Source: Lachnospiraceae bacterium (GTDB lineage: Bacteria; Bacillota; Clostridia; Lachnospirales; Lachnospiraceae). From it: a DNA stretch of 64,000 nucleotides. Location of the stretch: positions 124,001-188,000 of the forward strand of contig CAJTCY010000002.1 of assembly GCA_910575075.1 (NCBI GenBank), given 5' to 3'. The position numbers and the translations under genes were made by a program. The notes below the pieces were generated by a model. The model did not search any database. It had not been told where the DNA came from and saw nothing but the letters and a program-made list of their open reading frames with translations. Positions 8,930 through 16,812 of the stretch are shown piece after piece (positions within the stretch are counted from its first letter, which is position 1; each line of letters opens with the position of its first letter).

Positions 8930-9541
8930 ATGGCTTTTTTTCTTCTCATTGGATGGACTGCTATTTTTATGGCAGTTGTCTCCTATAAACGTATGAAAGC
9001 AAACCACCAGAATCAGGCTGCAGAAGACGCATTCTGGAATCGGGAAAATACCGCGAACCTTACCCGCAGACAGGATATTTCTAATCTGGATTATGTAGAT
9101 TTTTCCGGCGTCACGCTTCCTTTTGCCCTGTTCCAGGATGACCTGCTAAAGCAGTGTGAAACCCAGGTTCTTGCCCTGAAAGAGAAAAAAATATTAAATC
9201 TGACCGGAATCAGCAACACAGACCTGAAATTAAAATATGGTCCCGCCAATCTTCCGGAATTAACCCAGTGCGACCAGAATTTTACCCTTCTGGCCCGTAC
9301 TTTGAATACCTGGGGGCAGCGTCTCCAGGAGCTTTCCTATACCGCGGAAGCCATCTGCGTCCTGGCATTTGCAGTGTCCATCAAAAGTGATATTCGGGCA
9401 ACCTGGCAGCTTCTGGCCCAGCTCTACGCAGAGTCTGGTGATACCGCAAAGATTCAGAAGCTGAAAACAACTGCTGCTTCCCTCAACTCCCTGAACAGAG
9501 AACCGATTCTTGCCATGCTGGAAGGCTATTCTGACAAATAG
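8930..9541 (+). CDS. Membrane-anchored protein of unknown function with TPR-like C-terminus
   Basis: This 203-aa protein has one N-terminal transmembrane helix (FFLLIGWTAIFMAVVSY), a polar linker, and an alpha-helical C-terminal half (residues about 110-200) whose QRLQELSYTAEAICVLAFAVSIKSD and TWQLLAQLYAESGD stretches resemble tetratricopeptide repeats. It therefore probably presents a helical binding surface on one side of the membrane. RBS CAGAAAGGA precedes the ATG. It is divergent from the 35-aa gene and convergent with the exonuclease. No specific family is recognised. Confidence 0.7.
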   Translation: MAFFLLIGWTAIFMAVVSYKRMKANHQNQAAEDAFWNRENTANLTRRQDISNLDYVDFSGVTLPFALFQDDLLKQCETQVLALKEKKILNLTGISNTDLKLKYGPANLPELTQCDQNFTLLARTLNTWGQRLQELSYTAEAICVLAFAVSIKSDIRATWQLLAQLYAESGDTAKIQKLKTTAASLNSLNREPILAMLEGYSDK

Positions 9542-9558
9542 CATAAATGCCAGCCGAT

Positions 9559-10275
9559 TTACGGCAATGGAACTTTCCCATACCGTGCATAAATCTGGTC
9601 TGTAATCCGGGATGCCTCGCTGCGGCTTAAGCTCTCCAATTCCCGATTCAGCTCTATCTTATGATATTCCACCAGTTCCTGCAAGCGTTTTTTCTGTATT
9701 TGGGTGGCAGGCTGCTGCTTTTTTGCCTTATACTGAAGATAACAGGGAACAAACGCCTCTGGTTCCCTTTGCCCAAACTGTTCTTTGAAATATTCTAATA
9801 ATTCCGCTGCTGCTCTGGCGTCCTCCAGGGCACGGTGGTTTCTGTCTCGTTTAATATTCAGATATCCGCACAGAAAATCCAGAGTCTTCTTTTCTGCCTC
9901 CGGCAAAAATTTTCTTGCAAGTTTTAAGGTGTCTATTCCATTTCTCTCCAACAAAATCCCATGATTGGCAGCATATTGTTTTAAAAAACTGTAATCAAAA
10001 ATAAGATTATGCCCAGCCAGCGGAAGATCTTCTGAAAATACAAGAAAATCCTCCACTGCACAATTTGTATCGCACCCCGCTGCCGCCATTTGATCCGTGA
10101 TTCCGGTAAGATCTACGATTTCCTGCGGCAGCTTCATCTGCGGATTCACCAGCCTTTGAAAAGAATCTGTTATCTGTCCCTGTTTTACTTTCACTGCTCC
10201 AATTTCCAGAATACGGTCTGTACGGGCACGCAGCCCGGTCATCTCAAGATCTACTGCTACATATTCATCTAACAT
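9559..10275 (-). CDS. DEDDh-type 3'-5' exonuclease (DnaQ/PolC epsilon-like)
   Basis: This 238-aa exonuclease carries Exo I (VAVDLEMTG), Exo II (HNLIFDYSF) and Exo III (HRALEDARAA), giving the complete DEDDh acidic set with catalytic His. The last 70 residues form a charged helical extension. A longer in-frame start exists at 10320, but ATG 10275 has a perfect GGAGG six bases upstream and begins right before the conserved domain, so I chose it. It then overlaps the end of the radical SAM gene by 11 bp, which suggests coupled translation. It probably trims DNA or RNA 3' ends; it is not the polymerase subunit itself. Confidence 0.88.
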   Translation of the reverse strand: MLDEYVAVDLEMTGLRARTDRILEIGAVKVKQGQITDSFQRLVNPQMKLPQEIVDLTGITDQMAAAGCDTNCAVEDFLVFSEDLPLAGHNLIFDYSFLKQYAANHGILLERNGIDTLKLARKFLPEAEKKTLDFLCGYLNIKRDRNHRALEDARAAAELLEYFKEQFGQREPEAFVPCYLQYKAKKQQPATQIQKKRLQELVEYHKIELNRELESLSRSEASRITDQIYARYGKVPLP

Positions 10276-12028
10276 TCTTTCCTCCATCACTGAGTCGTGC
10301 ATTGCAGTCTCGTGTTCCATTCAGATGTTGTACCATACACACTCCAGCTTGTCCAGTCAGCGGATGGCGCTGTTCATAAGAAAACAGATAAAAACTCCGT
10401 TCTTTCTTTTTTTCCGGATATTCTGCCAGCGTTTCTTTCTTCTGTATGATCTCCATATCATACCAGAAGGGTTCCAAATGCGTGAGCTTTCCTTTTTTAC
10501 AATATTGTCTGGATATATCCTTATATTCCGACAAATCAGGCGCCCATCCCGGACGGCTCTTCATATTCTCCCGGTAATACAGGTCAAATGTCAATGTCTC
10601 CTGGTACAACTCGCGGTATTCAGGATCTTTTTCCTCTATATAATCCAGCAGAATTTCACACCGCCGAATCCTGGAATGGCTCATTGCCAACAGTCCACGG
10701 CTCTCATAAAATTCTCCCAGATGCATAAACAGCAGAAAAGGATTATCTTCTATAAGCTCCAGTACCTTCATTGTCATCTCAAACTGCCCGCTGTTGTAAT
10801 ATACCTCCAACATTTCCTCCGCCAGCTTGATTTTCAAAATCTCATCGTAGGTCAGCCAATTGGTCGCCATCACCTCATAAGGCGGATACTCCTGATACAG
10901 CAGCCCGTATTCTTGCTGATGCTCGTACATATAAGAACCTTTCAGCACTTTCAGAAACCCCAGCTGAAGCTGTTCTGGCTTCATGGCATACACCTGCCTG
11001 AAGGATTCTGCAAAAGCAGAAAAGTCTTCTCTGGGAAGCCCCGCTATCAAATCCAGGTGCTGATGCACAGTCCCTGCCTGCTTAAGGCAAGATACCACCT
11101 GCCGCAATCTGGATAAATCCATCGTACGGTGAATCTCTTCTATGGCAGGTGCAAACGTAGACTGTACCCCGATTTCAAGCTGAATGAGTCCTGGTCTCAT
11201 GGAAGCAATCAGGGCAATCTCTTCCTCTGTCAGCAGATCTGCTGAAATCTCAAAATGAAAATTGGTGATTCCGTTATCATGCGCTTTTAAATACTGCCAG
11301 ATTTCCACAGCATGTTCATGGTTGCAGTTGAACGTGCGGTCCACAAATTTCACCTGAGGCACACGATGGTCCAAGAAAAACTTCAGTTCCTGTTTTACCA
11401 GTTTGAACGAACGGAAACGCAGTCCTTTCTCGATAGAAGAAAGGCAGTAACTGCAGGAAAAGGGACAGCCCCGGCTGGTCTCATAATAGATAATCCTGTT
11501 TGTAAAATCCTCCAGCTTGTGATAACAAAAGGGCAGCTGATCCATGCACAAAGGTTCTCTGCTGGCTGTTCTCACCAATTCTCCCTGAATTCCCCGAAAA
11601 ACCAATCCTGGAATCTGCGCAAGACCGATTTCATTTTTTCCTTCTATATAATATCTGCACAAATCCTGAAAGACAGCTTCTCCCTCTCCAATCATCACTC
11701 CCGTCACCATTGGATACTGTTCCAGAAAAATTTCTGGTTCATAAGTCACCTCCGGTCCCCCCACCCAGACCGGAATCTCTGGGAGAAGTTTTTTTAGCTC
11801 CACAATCAATTCCTGTATATACCGGAAATTCCAGATATAGCAGGAAAAACACAGCACGTCTGGTTTCTGTTTATATATTTCCCGCAAAATAAACTCCACC
11901 CGGTGATTAATGGTATACTCCGCAATCTGAATATGTTCCTGATATTTCTCTGCATAGGCTTTCAGGCTGTACACCGCAAGATTGGAATGAATATATTTCG
12001 CATTGACAGCTGTCAGTAAAATTTTCAT
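10265..12028 (-). CDS. B12-binding-domain radical SAM protein with DUF4080-like C-terminus
   Basis: This 587-aa protein combines an N-terminal cobalamin-binding-like Rossmann region (LTAVNAKYIHSNLAVYSLKAY, with PDVLCFSCYIWN and VWVGGPEVTYEPE), a radical SAM barrel with the 4Fe-4S motif CPFSCSYC in RGCPFSCSYCLSS, and a roughly 200-residue C-terminal helical part of the DUF4080 kind. Members of this group are anaerobic methyl- or alkyltransferases of unknown substrate. The gene appears complete and is followed directly by the exonuclease. Confidence 0.85.
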   Translation of the reverse strand: MKILLTAVNAKYIHSNLAVYSLKAYAEKYQEHIQIAEYTINHRVEFILREIYKQKPDVLCFSCYIWNFRYIQELIVELKKLLPEIPVWVGGPEVTYEPEIFLEQYPMVTGVMIGEGEAVFQDLCRYYIEGKNEIGLAQIPGLVFRGIQGELVRTASREPLCMDQLPFCYHKLEDFTNRIIYYETSRGCPFSCSYCLSSIEKGLRFRSFKLVKQELKFFLDHRVPQVKFVDRTFNCNHEHAVEIWQYLKAHDNGITNFHFEISADLLTEEEIALIASMRPGLIQLEIGVQSTFAPAIEEIHRTMDLSRLRQVVSCLKQAGTVHQHLDLIAGLPREDFSAFAESFRQVYAMKPEQLQLGFLKVLKGSYMYEHQQEYGLLYQEYPPYEVMATNWLTYDEILKIKLAEEMLEVYYNSGQFEMTMKVLELIEDNPFLLFMHLGEFYESRGLLAMSHSRIRRCEILLDYIEEKDPEYRELYQETLTFDLYYRENMKSRPGWAPDLSEYKDISRQYCKKGKLTHLEPFWYDMEIIQKKETLAEYPEKKKERSFYLFSYEQRHPLTGQAGVCMVQHLNGTRDCNARLSDGGKNVR

Positions 12029-12055
12029 TTTTTTATTCTTACTGTAATTATTCTT

Positions 12056-12106
12056 TTGACAGTTTTCCCCTTCTATGGTATTTTTTAATTATTACACTAT
12101 AATTAA
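12056..12106 (+). promoter_or_regulatory. Promoter and probable operator of the ArsR-type gene
   Basis: TTGACA (12056-12061), a 17-bp spacer and TATTTT (12079-12084) form a promoter. Right after the -10 lies an 8-bp inverted repeat TTAATTAT (12085-12092) and ATAATTAA (12099-12106). This placement, over the transcription start, fits autorepression by the ArsR/SmtB protein encoded 24 bp downstream. Confidence 0.6.
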
Positions 12107-12129
12107 TCGGCTGAAAAGAAGGAATCATT

Positions 12130-12411
12130 ATGAATCAAAATGAATTTGAACAATTAGCAGAATTATTTAAAATATTCGGAACTCCTACCCGCCTGCAGAT
12201 TCTGTACGCCCTGGTAGACGAAGAAAAATGTGTTTATGACATCGCCGAGGAACTGGGCATGTCGCAGAGCGCTATTTCCCATCAGCTCAGTATTCTCAAA
12301 CAAAACCGCCTGGTAAAAAACCGCAGAGAAGGAAAGACCATCTATTATTCTCTGCTGGACTCTCATGTGCTTACCATCATCGCCCAGGGTCTGGACCATA
12401 TCCGTGAGTAA
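12130..12411 (+). CDS. ArsR/SmtB family metal-sensing repressor, zinc-type alpha-5 site
   Basis: This 93-aa winged helix repressor has recognition helix MSQSAISHQLSILKQNRLV. The C-terminal helix carries Asp77, His79, His90 and Glu93, spaced D-x-H-x10-H-x2-E, the alpha-5 site used by SmtB/CzrA-type zinc or cobalt sensors. The alpha-3 CxC of ArsR/CadC is reduced to one cysteine (EKCVYD). It is therefore probably a Zn-type sensor that leaves DNA when metal binds. No metal exporter is adjacent, so it may act only on itself here and on distant targets. Confidence 0.88.
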   Translation: MNQNEFEQLAELFKIFGTPTRLQILYALVDEEKCVYDIAEELGMSQSAISHQLSILKQNRLVKNRREGKTIYYSLLDSHVLTIIAQGLDHIRE

Positions 12412-12545
12412 TCGTTCTGTATCGTCCACAGCCGCGTCCGTCTGCCATTCCTAGTCATTTCTCTGTAAATCCGCACAAAATTAAAGCAAAAATCTATTTA
12501 TTTTTATTTATTTTGCCCGAATATTCTTTTTTTATATTATGTTTA

Positions 12546-12607
12546 ATGATATAATATACCAAATAAGCAGCGTTTTCTATTTACACAGCGCCTGCTTATT
12601 ATATCAT
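12546..12607 (+). promoter_or_regulatory. Leader hairpins upstream of the GH43-like gene
   Basis: Two overlapping inverted repeats sit just before the ribosome binding site of the secreted glycosidase. AATAAGCAG (12562-12570) pairs with CTGCTTATT (12592-12600), and ATGATATAAT (12546-12555) pairs with ATTATATCAT (12598-12607). The 3' arms share TATT, so the two stems compete. This could be an operator or an alternative-structure leader. The rest of 12412-12626 shows no gene. Confidence 0.4.
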
Positions 12608-12626
12608 ATATAAGGAGGGAAAATAA

Positions 12627-15600
12627 ATGAAACTGAAAACGTATCTAAAATCTGCCGTTGCAGGCTTCACTGCTCTTGCGATGGCCACAGCCATGTTTCC
12701 CACATCTGGCTTTGATCATGTACAGGCAGCTTCCACGGATGGAAACATGATTCTTCATTGGGATATGACGCTCAACGCTGACGGTAGTCTGAAAGACATT
12801 ACGGACAACGGACATGACGGAGTTCTCGTATCTCCTGTAGAGAATGGCAAAATCGACAATATTGATATCCTGGATTTAAAAGGCGGCTACGCAGACATTC
12901 CTGACGGGACGATCGGCAGCGATATGACAGAAGTAACCATCAATATGCTGGTAAACATTACCCAAAATGTAAAATCATCCTGGATGTTCTGCCTCGGTTC
13001 TTCTAACACCAAATACTTATATTTTACCGCCTGTTCCAATCAGAACGAATGCTTACGCGGGGGAGTTGGCTATGGATCTCCCGGATATAACCATGAAGCT
13101 GACATCGGCGGAAACAGCTCTCTGGAAGCCAACAAATGGCAGAATATCACGGTAACTTATAAAGACAACGGAAAATTCAGCTTTTACAAAAACGGCGTCC
13201 TGCAGGCGGAAACAAACGCTATTGTTGCAGACAAAACGGGTAATTATACCCTTCAGGACCTGATGACTGCCGGAGATGACAGAGACGGTTATATGGGCTG
13301 GTCATTTTATGGCGGAAAAGATCCAAAATTTCAAGGTAAGGTAGCTGATTTCCGGATCTATGATAAGGCAATGTCCCAGGAAGAAGTGACAGAGCTGCAG
13401 ACAGATATCAACGCAATGTTAAACAATCTTGCAGAAAATGATTTCAGCGCTTCTGATATCGACTTGACAGAAGAGGACTGCCTGGGCGAAAATTCTTCCA
13501 AGAATTCCATTACCAAAAATCTGGTCCTGCCGACAAAGACTACCTTAAATGGTTCTCCCGAGAAGGAAGCAGCCATCACCAAATGGGTGAGCAGTGATCC
13601 TCAGGTAATTGCGGAGGACGGAACTGTCACGCGTGCAGACACTGACAAGACAGTGACTTTAACTGCCACTGTCACAAGAAATAATGTCTCTGCCAACAAA
13701 GAACTTACCTTTAAGGTTCCCCTGCTGATCTCTGATGAGGATGCTGTAAAACTGGATAAAGAGGCTCTTATCATCCCTAATACAGACGATATCCGCGGAA
13801 ACGTCTGCCTGCCGGCATCCGGAGCAAAAGGTTCTGTCATCACCTGGACTTCTTCCAATGAAAACGTTATCAGCACACAGGCACAAGATACCGTTCTTCC
13901 CGGCGCTGTCACAAGACCGGTCAGCCAGGACGCTTCTGTCAAACTGACAGCAACCATAACCAGCAATGCCGTAACCGAAACCAAAGAATTTAATTGTACT
14001 GTAAGAAAAGCTTACACCATGCCCGAGACCACCGACTACCTGTTTGCTTATTTTCCATATGCAAATATTAAGGATGAGCGAATCTATTTTGGAATCAGCC
14101 AGGATGGACTTAATTTCTCTGCTTTAAACGATGGAAAATTTATATTAGAATCCACCTTAGGCACCCATGGGCTCCGTGATCCTTTCATCATCCGTTCTCC
14201 AGAAGGCGACCGTTTTTACTTAATTGCCACCGACCTGACCGTTGCCGGACTTGACCAGAACGGAACACACTACCCCGGACAAAACTGGGATCAGAATCAG
14301 ACACATGGCAGCCAGAAGATCATGGTATGGGAATCCACCGATTTAATCAACTGGTCTGAGCAGAGAGAATGCAAGGTCGCAGCCGACGATGCTGGCTGTA
14401 CCTGGGCGCCTGAAGCATACTGGGATGACAGCACCGGACAATATGTGGTATTCTGGGCCTCCAAAACTTCCGTTGATAATTACGGCAAACAGAGGGTCTT
14501 CTACGCTACAACCAGAGATTTCTATACATTCTCTGAGGCACAGGTATGGATCGAAGCTCCTGGTTCCGTCATTGACACGACCGTGATTAAGGCTGGCGAA
14601 TACTATTACCGTTATACGAAGAATGAAGATGGAAATACGATTAACGGCACCCCCAGCAAGAGAGTCTACTGCGAACGCAGCAAATCCCTGACTTCTGCAA
14701 ACTGGGAACGTGTACATAACAATTCCCTGGCTTACAGCAAAGGGCAGATCGAGGGCGCATGTATCTTCAAACTGAACAAGGATGATGTGGAAAACGCAAA
14801 AAATATCGCCAAATTAAAAGATATCAACTTGACTGGGGAAGACATTTTCTGCCTGATTGCAGACGCCACAGGCGTAACTATTTTCCCGGGACTGTCAGAT
14901 GATATTACCACTGGAAGTTTTCACATTCTTGGAGAACAAAAAGTGGAAACGGTAAACGGCACGACACTCTATACGATGCCGGAACCTGCCGCAAGCCATG
15001 GCACGATCATGCCAATTACCACAGAAGAATATAATAACCTGAAACTTCAGGACGATATCCGCAAAAAAGCAAAAGAAGCCGCTGAAGAAATCACACTTGA
15101 AACGACGGTTACTTCTGACCTGTCTCTTCCGACAACCGCTGCAAATGGAGCGCAGATTACCTGGGCCTCCTCTGACGAAAACCTGATCTCTAACACGGGA
15201 ACCGTCAGCCGTCCGAAAGACGGTGACAAAGAAGTAACGCTCACTGCTGCCATTACAGCGCAGGGCACTGCTGTTATTCCTGATGTAGTGGTGGAAAAAG
15301 CATTTACCCTCACGGTCAAAAAGGTCTCCCTCAGCGCTGAGGAGCTGAACGCAATCGCTGACGCAGCCGCAAATGAACTGACTTTACCCACCACCGTTAC
15401 TTCTAATATCACACTGCCTGATGTAACCAGCAACGGCGCACAGGTTGCCTGGAAGTCTTCCAACGAAAGCATAATCTCAGCGACCGGTGTTGTAACCAGA
15501 CCGGCAAATGAAGACGCAAAAGTGACGCTGACTGCCACCATTACGGTTAAGGGAAATGAGATTGCTGACGATGTAATCAAGACAAAATCATTTGACATTA

Positions 15601-16127
15601 CTGTGACAAAGCAGGAAACAACGCAGCAGCCTGTGGCTGAACATACTGTCACTTTCGACAGCAAAGGCGGTTCCAAGGTAAACAGCGTAACAGTGAAAGA
15701 TGGTGAAACTGTCGCTGAACCCAAAACTACGAGAAAGAAATACATTTTTGCAGGCTGGTACAATGGCAGCCAAAAATACAACTTTAGTAATCCCGTAACC
15801 GGTAACCTTACCCTTACCGCAAAATGGACGAAAGTAACTGTCGGCACGCCCAAAACCCCTGCCCTCAAAAATACAAAGGGCAAACTGACCATCACTGTCA
15901 AGAAGGTACAAGGGGCTGCTGGTTATCAGTTCACTTACTCCACCGACAAGAAATTCAAGAAAGGTAAAACAACCACTAAGACAACCACTAAGAACACGCT
16001 CACCATCAAGAAACCCAAAAAAGGCAAGACTTACTATGTCAAGGTGAAGGCATACAAAAAAGATTCTGTAAAAAGTAATGTGTTCGGTAAATTCAGTAAA
16101 GTGAAGAAGCTCAAGATTAAAAAATAG
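12627..16127 (+). CDS. Secreted multidomain GH43-like glycosidase with LamG and Ig-like modules
   Basis: This 1166-aa exported protein has, in order: signal peptide (1-35), LamG/concanavalin-like carbohydrate-binding domain (about 40-250), two bacterial Ig-like domains with SSDPQVI/SSNENVI (about 275-460), a five-bladed GH43-type catalytic region (about 465-800) with RDPFIIRSPEGDRFYLIATD, WAPEAYW and QIEGACIF, two more Ig-like domains (about 805-1000), a Listeria-Bacteroides repeat (about 1006-1070, GWYNGSQKYNF) and a lysine-rich Fn3-like tail. It probably cuts arabinose- or xylose-containing polysaccharide outside the cell. No LPXTG or SLH anchor is visible, so attachment may rely on the basic tail. 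RBS AAGGAGGG precedes ATG 12627. Confidence 0.85.
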   Translation: MKLKTYLKSAVAGFTALAMATAMFPTSGFDHVQAASTDGNMILHWDMTLNADGSLKDITDNGHDGVLVSPVENGKIDNIDILDLKGGYADIPDGTIGSDMTEVTINMLVNITQNVKSSWMFCLGSSNTKYLYFTACSNQNECLRGGVGYGSPGYNHEADIGGNSSLEANKWQNITVTYKDNGKFSFYKNGVLQAETNAIVADKTGNYTLQDLMTAGDDRDGYMGWSFYGGKDPKFQGKVADFRIYDKAMSQEEVTELQTDINAMLNNLAENDFSASDIDLTEEDCLGENSSKNSITKNLVLPTKTTLNGSPEKEAAITKWVSSDPQVIAEDGTVTRADTDKTVTLTATVTRNNVSANKELTFKVPLLISDEDAVKLDKEALIIPNTDDIRGNVCLPASGAKGSVITWTSSNENVISTQAQDTVLPGAVTRPVSQDASVKLTATITSNAVTETKEFNCTVRKAYTMPETTDYLFAYFPYANIKDERIYFGISQDGLNFSALNDGKFILESTLGTHGLRDPFIIRSPEGDRFYLIATDLTVAGLDQNGTHYPGQNWDQNQTHGSQKIMVWESTDLINWSEQRECKVAADDAGCTWAPEAYWDDSTGQYVVFWASKTSVDNYGKQRVFYATTRDFYTFSEAQVWIEAPGSVIDTTVIKAGEYYYRYTKNEDGNTINGTPSKRVYCERSKSLTSANWERVHNNSLAYSKGQIEGACIFKLNKDDVENAKNIAKLKDINLTGEDIFCLIADATGVTIFPGLSDDITTGSFHILGEQKVETVNGTTLYTMPEPAASHGTIMPITTEEYNNLKLQDDIRKKAKEAAEEITLETTVTSDLSLPTTAANGAQITWASSDENLISNTGTVSRPKDGDKEVTLTAAITAQGTAVIPDVVVEKAFTLTVKKVSLSAEELNAIADAAANELTLPTTVTSNITLPDVTSNGAQVAWKSSNESIISATGVVTRPANEDAKVTLTATITVKGNEIADDVIKTKSFDITVTKQETTQQPVAEHTVTFDSKGGSKVNSVTVKDGETVAEPKTTRKKYIFAGWYNGSQKYNFSNPVTGNLTLTAKWTKVTVGTPKTPALKNTKGKLTITVKKVQGAAGYQFTYSTDKKFKKGKTTTKTTTKNTLTIKKPKKGKTYYVKVKAYKKDSVKSNVFGKFSKVKKLKIKK

Positions 16128-16143
16128 ACTTTTCTGCAAATTT

Positions 16144-16178
16144 AACCTCCTGCCTGACCGCTGGTCTGACAGGAGGTT
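16144..16178. terminator. Hairpin between convergent genes, probable bidirectional terminator
   Basis: AACCTCCTG (16144-16152) pairs with CAGGAGGTT (16170-16178), with a nested GACC/GGTC stem inside. It lies 17 bp after the stop of the glycosidase and 35 bp after the end of the convergent MntP-like gene. The T-tract is poor. Confidence 0.45.
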
Positions 16179-16212
16179 GATTCATAAAATCACCTCACAA
16201 ACATGCGAAATA

Positions 16213-16788
16213 TCAAATAACATATTTTACAATCACATCCACACACCCGGCAATCAATAACACTCCGCCCATTGCATATGCTTTCATCTTATGCTCATAT
16301 CCAAGGCGATACCCCGTATACATGCCGATAATCGCTGCCAGCATCGTCAAAATTATTACCAACAGCAGTTGGACTGCCAGAGGCGTTCCCAAAAATCCCA
16401 TCGCAAATCCTGTCAGCATGGTAAACAAAACGCTGTGCACATAACGCCTGAGAAAGAGTCTCACATCAAAGGTTTCCTCTCTTCGCTCTATAATACCCTC
16501 ATTCTTCCAGGCCTTCATCAGCAGGCGCAGCCCCAGGCACAGGAAAATTGCCGCTGCAATCACCTGCCCCAGGAAGACGTCCTGTACCTGAATTTCTCTC
16601 TGGCACAGGAGCAAGGCAGAGATACTTCCAAGACTCAGAGCTATGGTCTGCCCTGCCGCCAATATCCCACTGAATATGGCCAGTTGTTTCTTTTCTATTT
16701 TTGCCACCAGGGAACCCTGGCATTCCATCGCTCCAAAAATATCCAGGGATATCCCCAGAAGAATTACAATTTCTTCTACCACATTCAT
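16213..16788 (-). CDS. MntP-like six-helix membrane protein, possibly degenerate manganese exporter
   Basis: This 191-aa protein has about six hydrophobic helices in the two-fold arrangement of MntP-type manganese efflux proteins. The first-repeat motif is LGISLDIFGAM, where the family usually has a DAFAVS-like sequence. The second repeat reads LTGFAMGFLGTPLAVQL and lacks the acidic residue expected for cation binding. It may therefore be a diverged paralogue that no longer moves manganese. It lies 24 bp after the start of the next upstream reading frame end (heptad-repeat gene at 16813) but is transcribed ahead of nothing else. Confidence 0.55.
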   Translation of the reverse strand: MNVVEEIVILLGISLDIFGAMECQGSLVAKIEKKQLAIFSGILAAGQTIALSLGSISALLLCQREIQVQDVFLGQVIAAAIFLCLGLRLLMKAWKNEGIIERREETFDVRLFLRRYVHSVLFTMLTGFAMGFLGTPLAVQLLLVIILTMLAAIIGMYTGYRLGYEHKMKAYAMGGVLLIAGCVDVIVKYVI

Positions 16789-16812
16789 AACTTCACTCCT
16801 ATGCCCAGGCTT

